Part shown: one piece after another, positions 42,353 through 50,021 of the stretch
Layout of the letters: each line of letters opens with the position of its first letter
Numbering within the stretch: the first letter of the stretch is position 1
Origin: an uncultured Collinsella sp.
GTDB lineage: Bacteria > Actinomycetota > Coriobacteriia > Coriobacteriales > Coriobacteriaceae
Length of the DNA stretch: 64,000 nucleotides
Assembly (NCBI GenBank): GCA_900768435.1
Contig: CAAGCW010000009.1
Span: 154,588-218,587 of the forward strand
Direction: 5' to 3'
Notes under the pieces: model-generated
The model's database searches: none
What the model was told of the DNA's origin: nothing
Seen by the model: only the letters and a program-made list of their open reading frames with translations
Made by a program: the position numbers and the translations under genes

Positions 42353-43062
42353 TACTGACCCCTCCTCTCGGAGTTACGACGACGAGGACGGGAAGAGCCC
42401 TCGAGTGCAGGGTTGGGAACAGGCTGGCCCGGGAGTTTCTCGCCCAGGTAGATCCAGACCTTCACGCCGCAAGCGCCCATGGTGGTGCTGGCGACAGCCG
42501 TGCCGTAGTCGATCTTGGCACGGAGGGTGTGCAGAGGCACGCGACCCTCGCGGTACCACTCACGACGGCCCATCTCGGCACCGCCGAGACGACCGGAGCA
42601 CTGGATACGGATGCCCTTAGCGCCGGCCTTGCGGGCGGACTGGACAGCCTTGCGCATAGCGCGACGGAAGGCAACGCGGCCCTCGAGCTGCTCGGCGATA
42701 GACTGAGCAACGAGGTTGGCGTCGAGCTCGGGGCGCTTGATCTCGACAACGTCGACGGAGAGCTGGCCCTTGGAGACGCCAGCGACCTTCTCGAGCTCGG
42801 TGCGGAGGGTATCGATCTCGGCACCCTTCTTACCGATGACAACGCCGGGGCGAGCGGTGAGGATGATGACCTTCACCTTGTCGCCAGCGCGCTCGATCTC
42901 GACGCGGGAGACAGCTGCGCGGGAAAGACGCTTCTCGAGGTACTTGCGGATCTCGAGATCGTTACCGAGGGTCTTAGCGTAATCCTTCTCTGCGAACCAG
43001 CGGGAGCGCCAGTTCTCGGTGATGCCAAGACGGAAGCCGGTGGGGTAGACTTTCTGACCCAT
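42352..43062 (-). CDS. rpsC: 30S ribosomal protein S3
   Basis: 236 residues; MGQKVYPTGFRLGITENWRS, the KH motif VIGKKGAEIDTLR and GAKGIRIQCSGRLGGAEMGR are S3 hallmarks. A basic tail (RPRRRNSERRGQ) ends it. It forms the mRNA entry site with S4 and S5. Confidence 0.97.
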   Translation of the reverse strand: MGQKVYPTGFRLGITENWRSRWFAEKDYAKTLGNDLEIRKYLEKRLSRAAVSRVEIERAGDKVKVIILTARPGVVIGKKGAEIDTLRTELEKVAGVSKGQLSVDVVEIKRPELDANLVAQSIAEQLEGRVAFRRAMRKAVQSARKAGAKGIRIQCSGRLGGAEMGRREWYREGRVPLHTLRAKIDYGTAVASTTMGACGVKVWIYLGEKLPGQPVPNPALEGSSRPRRRNSERRGQ

Positions 43063-43068
43063 ACAGCT

Positions 43069-43440
43069 TTACGCCTCCTTTCGAGGAGCAACGACGACGG
43101 TGATGTGGGAAGTACGCTTCAGAATGCGAGAAGCGGAACCCTTGGCGCGGGGACGGATGCGCTTAAGCGTCGGACCCTCGTCAACATAGGCAGCGGCGAC
43201 AACCAGGTTGTCGGCACGCAGACCGTTGTTGTTCTCGGCGTTCGCAACGGCGGAACGGAGAACCTTCTCGACATCCACGGCGACGGCGCGGTCGCAGAAG
43301 TGGAGGATGTCGAAGGCCTGAGCGACAGGCTTGCGGCGGATCAGATCGACCACCAGGCGGGCCTTGCTGGGGGAAACACGCACGTACTTAGCGACGGCGC
43401 GAACCTCGGTGGCCTCAGTTTCAATAGACTTAGTTGCCAT
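43069..43440 (-). CDS. rplV: 50S ribosomal protein L22
   Basis: 123 residues; KYVRVSPSKARLVVDLIRRK and LRADNLVVAAAYVDEGPTLKR, then the RGSASR-like loop AKGSASRILKRTSHITVVV that lines the exit tunnel. Start ATG 43440. Confidence 0.97.
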   Translation of the reverse strand: MATKSIETEATEVRAVAKYVRVSPSKARLVVDLIRRKPVAQAFDILHFCDRAVAVDVEKVLRSAVANAENNNGLRADNLVVAAAYVDEGPTLKRIRPRAKGSASRILKRTSHITVVVAPRKEA

Positions 43441-43454
43441 TTACGGTTAACCCC

Positions 43455-43715
43455 CTATTTGGCCTTGTGGCCACGGAACGTACGAGTCGGCGCGAACTCG
43501 CCGAGCTTGTGACCAACCATGGACTCGGTAACATACACGGGCACATGCTTGCGGCCGTCGTGGACGGCGATGGTGTGACCAACCATCTCGGGGAAGATGG
43601 TGGACGCGCGGGACCAGGTCTTCACGACGTCCTTCTTGCCAGCCTCGTTCATCGCGGTGATACGCGAGAGAAGGCGAGTCTCCACGAACGGGCCCTTTTT
43701 GAGACTTCTGCTCAT
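43455..43715 (-). CDS. rpsS: 30S ribosomal protein S19
   Basis: 86 residues; MSRSLKKGPFVETRLLSRI, WSRASTIFPEMVGHTIAVHDG and FAPTRTFRGHKAK are diagnostic of S19, which lies in the small-subunit head. Confidence 0.97.
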   Translation of the reverse strand: MSRSLKKGPFVETRLLSRITAMNEAGKKDVVKTWSRASTIFPEMVGHTIAVHDGRKHVPVYVTESMVGHKLGEFAPTRTFRGHKAK

Positions 43716-43747
43716 AAGTGCTTTCTCCTAAAACTCGGTATCCGAAA

Positions 43748-44578
43748 TTACTTCTTACGGCGACGAATGATGTGCTGGTTCGAGACCTTCTTCTTCTTGC
43801 GCGTACGAAGGCCCTTCGTCGGCTTACCCCAGGGGGTAACAGAGGGACGACCAGAGGTGTGGTTCTTGCCCTCGCCACCGCCGTGCGGGTGGTCGACAGG
43901 GTTCATGACGGTACCGCGGACGGTCGGGCGCACGTTCATGTGACGCTTACGGCCGGCCTTGCCGATGACGATGTTGGCGTGATCGGCGTTGCCGACCTCA
44001 CCGACGGTGGCGCGGCAGGTAACGAGGATGCGGCGCATCTCGGAGGAAGGCATACGGACGATAGCGTACTTGCCCTCCTTACCCATCAGCTGGCAGGAGT
44101 TACCGGCGGAACGGGCGATAGCGGCGCCCTTGCCCGGCTGGAACTCGACGGCGTGGATGAGCGTACCGACGGGGATGTCGGCGAGGGGCAGAGCGTTGCC
44201 CGGCTTGATGTCGGCGTCAGAACCGGACATGATGGTCTGACCGACCTCGAGGCCCTTGGGGGCCAGGATGTAGCGCTTCTCACCGTCAGCGTAGTGCAGC
44301 AGAGCGATGCGAGCGGAACGGTTCGGATCGTACTCGATCGTGGCAACCTTGGCGGGCACGCCGTCCTTGTTGCGCTTGAAGTCGATCACGCGGTAACGAC
44401 GCTTCACGCCGCCGCCCTGGTGGCGGGTGGTGATGCGGCCGTTGTTGTTACGACCGGCCTTCTTGGGCAGGGGCTCGAGAAGAGACTTCTCGGGCTTGGT
44501 GCAGGTGATCTCGGAGAAATCGGAGATCGTCTGCCAACGCCTACCAGCGGAGGTCGGCTTAAGGTGCTTTACAGCCAT
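43748..44578 (-). CDS. rplB: 50S ribosomal protein L2
   Basis: 276 residues from MAVKHLKPTSAGRRWQTISD; the longer frame to 44653 is spurious since GAAAGGG precedes ATG 44578. The peptidyl-transferase-region motif MNPVDHPHGGGEGKNH and the end HIIRRRKK are clear. It is preceded by an unusually long 179-base gap from rplW. Confidence 0.97.
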   Translation of the reverse strand: MAVKHLKPTSAGRRWQTISDFSEITCTKPEKSLLEPLPKKAGRNNNGRITTRHQGGGVKRRYRVIDFKRNKDGVPAKVATIEYDPNRSARIALLHYADGEKRYILAPKGLEVGQTIMSGSDADIKPGNALPLADIPVGTLIHAVEFQPGKGAAIARSAGNSCQLMGKEGKYAIVRMPSSEMRRILVTCRATVGEVGNADHANIVIGKAGRKRHMNVRPTVRGTVMNPVDHPHGGGEGKNHTSGRPSVTPWGKPTKGLRTRKKKKVSNQHIIRRRKK

Positions 44579-44757
44579 TACAATCCCTTTCAATAGGAAT
44601 CCGTTAGCCATCGCAGACAGGGATTCGAGGTTCTGCCTCGGGTGCGGTGACACCGGACGTATACACGGTTCCGGGCGTGTCCATTTTATACGCCCAAAAC
44701 CTTGAGCTCTCGCCTCCCCTATTTGGGAGGCATGAGCTCACTCAACAGCAGCGAGTC
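44579..44757 (-). promoter_or_regulatory. Leader between rplW and rplB with a TATA-like box and shared motif
   Basis: This 179-base gap is long for this operon. On minus it has TATAAAAT (44684-44691) and the motif GGACACGCCCGGAACCGTGT (44663-44682), related to motifs upstream of rplC (46524-46547) and rpsL (about 63798-63821). A hairpin GAGCTC... (44703-44738) lies just past the rplW stop. It may be an internal promoter or a leader-RNA control site. Confidence 0.5.
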
Positions 44758-45045
44758 TTAGGCCTGGTTGCCAAAGACCTCGATGGTGTCGCCCTCGGCC
44801 AGCGTGACGATGGCCTTCTTCCAAGAACGGGTCTTGCCGGCGACATAGCGCACGCGCTTGGTCTTGGGCTTGACCGTCAGGGTGTTCACGCGAACGACCT
44901 TGACGCCGAAGATCTCCTCGACAGCGTCCTTGATCTGATACTTGTTAGCATCCTTGGCGACCTCGAACGTGTACTTGTTCAGCTCCATGCCGGAGAAGGA
45001 ACGCTCGGACACGATCGGACGGATGATGATCTCGTGGGCGGTCAT
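44758..45045 (-). CDS. rplW: 50S ribosomal protein L23
   Basis: 95 residues; MTAHEIIIRPIVSERSF, NKYTFEVAKDANKYQIKDAV and GVKVVRVNTLTVKPKTKR identify L23, the docking site for trigger factor at the tunnel exit. It starts one base after the rplD stop. Confidence 0.97.
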   Translation of the reverse strand: MTAHEIIIRPIVSERSFSGMELNKYTFEVAKDANKYQIKDAVEEIFGVKVVRVNTLTVKPKTKRVRYVAGKTRSWKKAIVTLAEGDTIEVFGNQA

Positions 45046-45672
45046 TTATGCAAGCACCTCCCCGAAGTGAGCGGCGATGTCGGCGGGCATCAGCACGGCG
45101 TTGTTGTTGACGAGATCATAGGTGTTGGCCTCGTCGGCAGTGATGATGAACGTCTTGGGAATGTTGCGGAACGACAGGTAGGCGTTGACGTCCTCATCGC
45201 GAACGATGATGGTCAGACGCTTGCCCTCAAGGCCGAGAGCCTTGAGCATGGCGACGGCAGCCTTGGTGGAAGGCTTCTCGAAGCCGTAGTCGTCGACGAG
45301 CACGAGCTCGCCATCGGCCAGCTTGGCGGACAGCGCGGAGCGCATAGCCAGCTTGACCTCCTTGTTGTTCATACGCTTAGCGTAGGAACGGGGCTTGGGG
45401 GCGAAGACGACGCCACCGTGACGCCACTGGGCAGCACGGATGGAACCCTGGCGGGCACGGCCGGTGCCCTTCTGACGCCAAGGCTTCTTGCCGCCACCGG
45501 AAACCTCAGAGCGACCCTTAGCAGACTGGGTGCCCTGACGCCAAGAGGCCATCTGGCACTTGACGATGTGGTGCATAACGTGGATGTTCGGCTCGATGCC
45601 GTACACCTCAGCGGCGAGCTCGGCCTCGGCGACCTTCTTGCCCTCGCTGTTCTTTACTTCAAACTTTGCCAT
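45046..45672 (-). CDS. rplD: 50S ribosomal protein L4
   Basis: 208 residues; GGGKKPWRQKGTGRARQGSI (near 70) is the L4 tunnel loop, with FAPKPRSYAKRMNKKEV-like sequence after it (here NNKEVKLAMRSAL). In many bacteria L4 also represses the S10 operon, and a long leader precedes this operon. Confidence 0.97.
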   Translation of the reverse strand: MAKFEVKNSEGKKVAEAELAAEVYGIEPNIHVMHHIVKCQMASWRQGTQSAKGRSEVSGGGKKPWRQKGTGRARQGSIRAAQWRHGGVVFAPKPRSYAKRMNNKEVKLAMRSALSAKLADGELVLVDDYGFEKPSTKAAVAMLKALGLEGKRLTIIVRDEDVNAYLSFRNIPKTFIITADEANTYDLVNNNAVLMPADIAAHFGEVLA

Positions 45673-45718
45673 TTAAGTGTTCTCCTTGGTATGACGCTGG
45701 GCTAAATGGGCTGGGCCC

Positions 45719-46339
45719 TTAGGCCATACGGATGGCGACGAGACCATTCTTGGCACCCGGGACAGCGCCCTTGACCAAGATGAGGTTCTGCTCGGCATCG
45801 ATGCGGACAACGGAAAGGTTCTTGACGGTAACGCGCTCGTTACCCATGTGACCGGCCATCTTGACGCCCTTGAGGACGCGCGCAGGATAGGCGCACTGAC
45901 CGATAGAACCGGGGTGACGCTGGAAGTGAGAACCATGCGTCATAGGACCGCGGCGCTGACCCCAGCGCTTGATGCGACCCTGGAAGCCCTTACCCTTGGA
46001 GGTACCGATGACGTCGACCTTCTCGACATCAGCGAAATCAGCGACGGTGACGACCTCGCCGACCTTGTGCTCCTCGCCGTTCTCGACGCGGACCTCACGA
46101 AGGAAACGGACAGGCTCGACGCCAGCCTTGGCGAAGTGACCAGCCATGGGCTTGTTCACGTTCTTGGCCTTGATGTCGCCGAAACCGATCTGGACGGCGT
46201 CATAGCCGTCGGTTGCCTGAGTTTTAACCTGCGAGACAGCGCAGGGGCCAGCCTGGATGACCGTGACGGGAACGACGTTGTCGTCCTCGTCCCAAACCTG
46301 GGTCATGCCAATCTTGCGGCCGAGAATCATGCTGATCAA
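45719..46339 (-). CDS. rplC: 50S ribosomal protein L3
   Basis: 206 residues. MISMILGRKIGMTQVWDEDD matches L3 proteins when the TTG at 46339 is used, with GGGA upstream; an ATG at 46330 is the alternative. GHFAKAGVEPVRFLREVRV and THGSHFQRHPGSIGQ are diagnostic. It heads the operon, as rpsJ, which usually precedes it, lies 14 kb away at 60262. Confidence 0.95.
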   Translation of the reverse strand: MISMILGRKIGMTQVWDEDDNVVPVTVIQAGPCAVSQVKTQATDGYDAVQIGFGDIKAKNVNKPMAGHFAKAGVEPVRFLREVRVENGEEHKVGEVVTVADFADVEKVDVIGTSKGKGFQGRIKRWGQRRGPMTHGSHFQRHPGSIGQCAYPARVLKGVKMAGHMGNERVTVKNLSVVRIDAEQNLILVKGAVPGAKNGLVAIRMA

Positions 46340-46600
46340 GATATGATCCCAACTCTCGCGTGGTCTTGGGACAATGCGTACGCCACCGAGCGTACGCCCC
46401 TAGAGGACCACTACTTACACGACGTGCTCCCCAGCCTTGTATTGCGTCCGGACTACCTGACAACCCTATTAAGCAGGCATTTTGTCCAGCCAGAATACTC
46501 CCCTGGTTTCACACAGCTGTTTAGTATACACGGCTGCGGGCGTATCCATCGAGATTCATATTTCACTCACATTGTTTACGCAGGTAAAGTGCGTGGATGG
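46340..46600 (-). promoter_or_regulatory. Leader of the rplC operon
   Basis: A gene-free stretch upstream of rplC on minus. It contains GGATACGCCCGCAGCCGTGT (46528-46547) with TATACT next to it (46523-46528, minus), which may be a -10 element, and a TTGTCA/TACAAG pair nearer the gene. An inner palindrome GCGTACGC near 46376-46400 repeats in opposite sense (GCGTACGCCACC and GAGCGTACGCCC). It may include a control site for ribosomal protein feedback. Confidence 0.45.
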
Positions 46601-46751
46601 CTCCCGAGCACGGCGGAGGGCCGGAGAAATATATTAAGGTCCCTGCTCTACAGTCCTGCGCAAGACGGAGAGCACATTAAGTGCTCTCCTTTGCGTGCGG
46701 AACTCGCGATGACCTTAATATATTTCTCCGGCCCTCCGCCGTGCTCGGGAG
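46601..46751. repeat. Perfect 41-bp inverted repeat around a 68-base structured element
   Basis: The arm 46601-46641 (CTCCCGAGCACGGCGGAGGG then CCGGAGAAATATATTAAGGTC) is exactly complementary to 46711-46751. The enclosed 46643-46710 element carries an inner stem GGAGAGCAC/GTGCTCTCC with loop ATTAA. The same 68-base element occurs at 63918-63985. It lies between the phosphatase stop and the rplC leader. Confidence 0.9.
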
Positions 46752-46789
46752 ACGACACGTTGATGTCTGCTTAACTCTGCTCGCTCAGG

Positions 46790-47416
46790 CTAATGACTTT
46801 GTTGGGGGTCCACTATTTGCTGGAGGGTGAACTTGCATTGCATTGGCTCGCCCTCTACTTGTGGCTCCGCCTCATCAAAATCGAAAATCATAATGGCGCA
46901 GTTGGGGAGTTTTGTTGGGAGCTCGAAGCCCTCTGGGGCTGCAGCTTTGATGAATTGGCGGCTGGCGCTGCCGTGGCTTACTGCTAGAAGGGTTTCGATA
47001 CCATCGGCGCCCATGATATTGGTGAGAGTGTCTACCATGCGCTCTTGCAACGCTTTGCTTCCCTCTCCTCCAAAGGGGACCAGATCTTCGCCTGGATCCC
47101 AGACGTCGGTGGGCAGCGCGTCGTGGGGGCCTTCTTCGAAGGTGCCGTAGCAGCGCTCGATGATGCCTTCGCAGGACTCGACTGCTGCGTCCGGGCCAAG
47201 GAGTTCGGTTGCGACGAGCTGTGCTGTGTCCATGGCTCGACCCAAAGGCGAAGAGACCACCTTGTCAGGAACGACATTGTGGGCTTTGAGCCATGCGGCT
47301 GCCATCCCGGCTTGCTGACGGCCCAAATCGGTGAGCGGTGAATCGCAGCGACCCTGGACGAGCTTTTTAACGTTGAATTCTGTCTGGCCGTGGCGGAGTA
47401 GATACAGCTTCTTCAT
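46790..47416 (-). CDS. Histidine phosphatase family protein (phosphoglycerate mutase-like)
   Basis: 208 residues. The catalytic motif LRHGQTEFN (H9) opens the protein, followed by SSPLGRAMDTAQL, ERCYGTFEEGP (conserved Glu) and LLAVSHGSASRQF with the second His. Known members act on phosphoglycerate, sugar phosphates or cobamide precursors; the substrate is not predictable. Monocistronic in appearance, with AGGGGAG before the ATG. Confidence 0.9.
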   Translation of the reverse strand: MKKLYLLRHGQTEFNVKKLVQGRCDSPLTDLGRQQAGMAAAWLKAHNVVPDKVVSSPLGRAMDTAQLVATELLGPDAAVESCEGIIERCYGTFEEGPHDALPTDVWDPGEDLVPFGGEGSKALQERMVDTLTNIMGADGIETLLAVSHGSASRQFIKAAAPEGFELPTKLPNCAIMIFDFDEAEPQVEGEPMQCKFTLQQIVDPQQSH

Positions 47417-47455
47417 GCTCTCCCCTTCTGCATCAATAGCTTGAGCGATGCCACC

Positions 47456-48616
47456 CTATTCGTGAGTATGGCCTACGTAGTCTTCGTCGATCGTGATCTT
47501 CGCGAATGACTTGGGGTATTCGGATTCCACCTGTTTTGCCAACGTGCGTTTTAATTCCTCGGCGCTCATCGCTAAGTCGGAAGGACGTACGCAGTCGAAG
47601 ATCACGTTGGTGTGCGTGGGGCCCGGTACGCAGCGAAGGTCATGGATCGAAATGCGGATATCGATCTGTTGAGCCATGGCGTTAATGCGCAGACGCATGC
47701 TCGCCATCTTGGGGTCGTCGGTCACGATGGGGTCGTAATGGAGCGTGACGATCATGCCGTCTTCGTTCCTAAATGCCTGCTCAATGTTGTCGAGCGTGTC
47801 GTGGCTTTCCAACGGGTCGGCTTCTGCCGCCATCTCGGCGTGGGCGCTCGCAAACTTTCTGCCCGGGCCGTAGTCGTGGACCATCAGGTCGTGCACGCCC
47901 AAAACACCGGGGTAGCTCATGATCTTGCTGCGGATATGCTCGACGAGCTTGGGGTCGGGCGCCTGACCCAAAAGTGGGCTCACCGTATCTTGGATGAGCT
48001 CAAAGCCGCTCCAGCCAATATAGGCGCCAACGGCGAGTCCAACCCAGGCATCGAGGTTGACGCCTGTCACCTGCGAGACGATTGCACATGCCAGTACGGC
48101 ACCCGTGGCAAGGACATCGTTCTTGGAATCCTGAGCAGTCGCATGCAGCGTCTCGGACTCAATGCGATCGCCGAGTTTTTGGTTGAGGGCCGCCATCCAA
48201 AGCTTTACGACCATCGAAAGCGCAAGGACTGCCACCAGGGCAAGCGAGAACTCGACAGGTTCGGGGTGGATGACGCGCTCAACCGAGGACTTGATAAGCT
48301 CAAGGCCGATCAGTAGCACGAGCGCCGCCACGACCAGACCCGAGAGATACTCGTAGCGGCCATGGCCGTAAGGATGCTCGGGGTCTGCCGGCTTGCCCGC
48401 CAGCTTAAAGCCAAGCACGCTCACGATGTTCGAGCTGGCATCAGACAGGTTGTTCATAGCGTCCGCCACGATTGAAACGGATCCCGACAGCACGCCAATT
48501 GCACCCTTCGCAGCGCATAGTGCCACATTGGCGAGAATACACACCATGCCCGTCAACGTTCCCACGCGTGCACGGTCGCCCTGCGCACGACGAACAATCC
48601 ACTCGACCATCTGCAT
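47456..48616 (-). CDS. Cation diffusion facilitator (CDF) metal transporter
   Basis: 386 residues. Six hydrophobic helices occupy about residues 18-215, with metal-site residues in SIVADAMNNLSDASSN (helix 2) and HATAQDSKNDVLATG (helix 5). The cytoplasmic C-terminal domain has HDLMVHDYGPGRKFASAHAEM and a second small domain not present in short members. It exports divalent metal by proton exchange. The N-D and D-D patterns suggest Mn or Fe more than Zn, but this is weak. The start ATG 48616 has GGGGG upstream; a second ATG lies two codons later. Confidence 0.9.
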   Translation of the reverse strand: MQMVEWIVRRAQGDRARVGTLTGMVCILANVALCAAKGAIGVLSGSVSIVADAMNNLSDASSNIVSVLGFKLAGKPADPEHPYGHGRYEYLSGLVVAALVLLIGLELIKSSVERVIHPEPVEFSLALVAVLALSMVVKLWMAALNQKLGDRIESETLHATAQDSKNDVLATGAVLACAIVSQVTGVNLDAWVGLAVGAYIGWSGFELIQDTVSPLLGQAPDPKLVEHIRSKIMSYPGVLGVHDLMVHDYGPGRKFASAHAEMAAEADPLESHDTLDNIEQAFRNEDGMIVTLHYDPIVTDDPKMASMRLRINAMAQQIDIRISIHDLRCVPGPTHTNVIFDCVRPSDLAMSAEELKRTLAKQVESEYPKSFAKITIDEDYVGHTHE

Positions 48617-48726
48617 CCGCCCCCACGGTACTACCTATATATCTATTGCTCAAACGGATTGTAGTGTAGCCACTTTGTCCCCCAGATACAAAAAGGCCGC
48701 AACCCACACGGGCCACGGCCTTGGAA

Positions 48727-48756
48727 TGCGACATGCGGGACCGTCCCTTTGTCGCA
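48727..48756. repeat. Small palindromic repeat (GGGACGGTCCC type)
   Basis: Arms TGCGAC (48727-48732) and GTCGCA (48751-48756) enclose ATGCGGGACCGTCCCTTT. It lies just after the EIIC stop and may act as terminator. A related copy is at 49993-50021. Confidence 0.6.
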
Positions 48757-48761
48757 CAGGT

Positions 48762-49976
48762 TTATGCGCTTGCCTCGGCCACGCTCTTCGAGGTTTCGGG
48801 CAAATCGGCTCCGTCCCCCGTCACCTGCTCCTTCGCCGGCACCACGCCAAAACAGCAGCTCAGCGCCGCAGACACCGCAAATGCTGCGCCGCCGGCAGCG
48901 CAGCACCACAGCAGATTCGAGATGCCGCCCGTGGCAAAGCCAATGACCATAAGAACATTCGTCATACCGATGGTATAAGCCGTAACGTGGCCTACGGCCG
49001 CAACAAGGCCTCCGACGGCGCCGCCAACGGCCATGCACGTCAGACACCTGCCATATTTAAAGCCGCATCCGTACAGCGCTGGCTCGCTTACGCCGCCAAG
49101 AATACCCGAGATTGAATAGCCCAGCATGAGCGCCTTCTCGTCCTTATCCGCAACGCGGAGCGACGCGCCAAAGGGCATACCCCAAACGGCGAACGTTGCC
49201 ATCGTCGCGGCGATCAGGATGCACGAATCCGTTCCCACACTCATAAACTGCGCATAGGCGAGCGATAGGACAACGTTGCTGACACCCGCGATCTTAAGAA
49301 ACTCCCAGCCCGCGGCAAGCCCCATGAGCGTGAGCAGCGACACGATGCCACCGGAATTGCCAAGCATAAACATAAGCTGTCCCAACAGCATGCCCAGATA
49401 GCTGCCTGCCGGCGCCGTAACACACAGCGACACCGGAACCATGACAAGCATGGTTGCAAACGGTACAAAAGAAAACGCCACAGCCTGAGGGATAGTGCGC
49501 TTAAAGAAACGCTCCACCTGCCATAGCACGGGCACCGAGATGAGAACCGGAATAACAGTCGTCGTGTAATCGTTGACCGGCGCGGGAACCAGACCATACA
49601 CGAAAGTCATCGATGCCCCCGTCGTCGATGCGACATCAACGAGCTTAAGCAGATCGGGCACAATCAATACGCCGCCCAGCATCATGCCCAGCTGCTCCGA
49701 GCAACCGAGCTGGCGGGCAGCGGCCCAACCAAGATAGATGGGCAAAAAGTAATAGCCAGCGTTATACAGCCAGCTGTAAAACAGGCGATAGATTTCGGAA
49801 TCGGCAGGCCATAGACCAAGCATGCCTTCGCCCATAATGACGGCAACGGTGCGGAACAGCGCCGCGCAGACAATAAACGGCAACGCCGACATCATGCTTT
49901 TGGACAGATAGTCCACCACGGCCATGGCGTTTGATGAAACCGTCGTTGTAAACGAGGTGTTAGAAACTTGTGACAT
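48762..49976 (-). CDS. PTS EIIC-like membrane permease (glucose/beta-glucoside superfamily), without EIIA or EIIB
   Basis: 404 residues with about ten hydrophobic helices. The signature loop GGVSEPALYGCGFKYG (near 298) corresponds to the GITEP sequence of EIIC proteins of the glucose superfamily. The protein starts directly with the EIIC domain (VDYLSKSMMSALPFIV), so no EIIB is fused and none is encoded nearby. ATG 49976 follows AAAGG. It may use EIIB and EIIA encoded elsewhere, or work alone as an orphan transporter. The sugar is unknown. Confidence 0.8.
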   Translation of the reverse strand: MSQVSNTSFTTTVSSNAMAVVDYLSKSMMSALPFIVCAALFRTVAVIMGEGMLGLWPADSEIYRLFYSWLYNAGYYFLPIYLGWAAARQLGCSEQLGMMLGGVLIVPDLLKLVDVASTTGASMTFVYGLVPAPVNDYTTTVIPVLISVPVLWQVERFFKRTIPQAVAFSFVPFATMLVMVPVSLCVTAPAGSYLGMLLGQLMFMLGNSGGIVSLLTLMGLAAGWEFLKIAGVSNVVLSLAYAQFMSVGTDSCILIAATMATFAVWGMPFGASLRVADKDEKALMLGYSISGILGGVSEPALYGCGFKYGRCLTCMAVGGAVGGLVAAVGHVTAYTIGMTNVLMVIGFATGGISNLLWCCAAGGAAFAVSAALSCCFGVVPAKEQVTGDGADLPETSKSVAEASA

Positions 49977-49992
49977 GGAACGCCTTTCCCAA

Positions 49993-50021
49993 TGTAACAT
50001 GCGGGCTGTCCCTTTGTCACA
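49993..50021. repeat. Small palindromic repeat between accDA and the EIIC gene
   Basis: TGTAAC (49993-49998) and GTCACA (50016-50021) enclose ATGCGGGCTGTCCCTTT. It is a relative of the 48727-48756 repeat. It overlaps the accDA stop codon and may end that operon. Confidence 0.5.
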
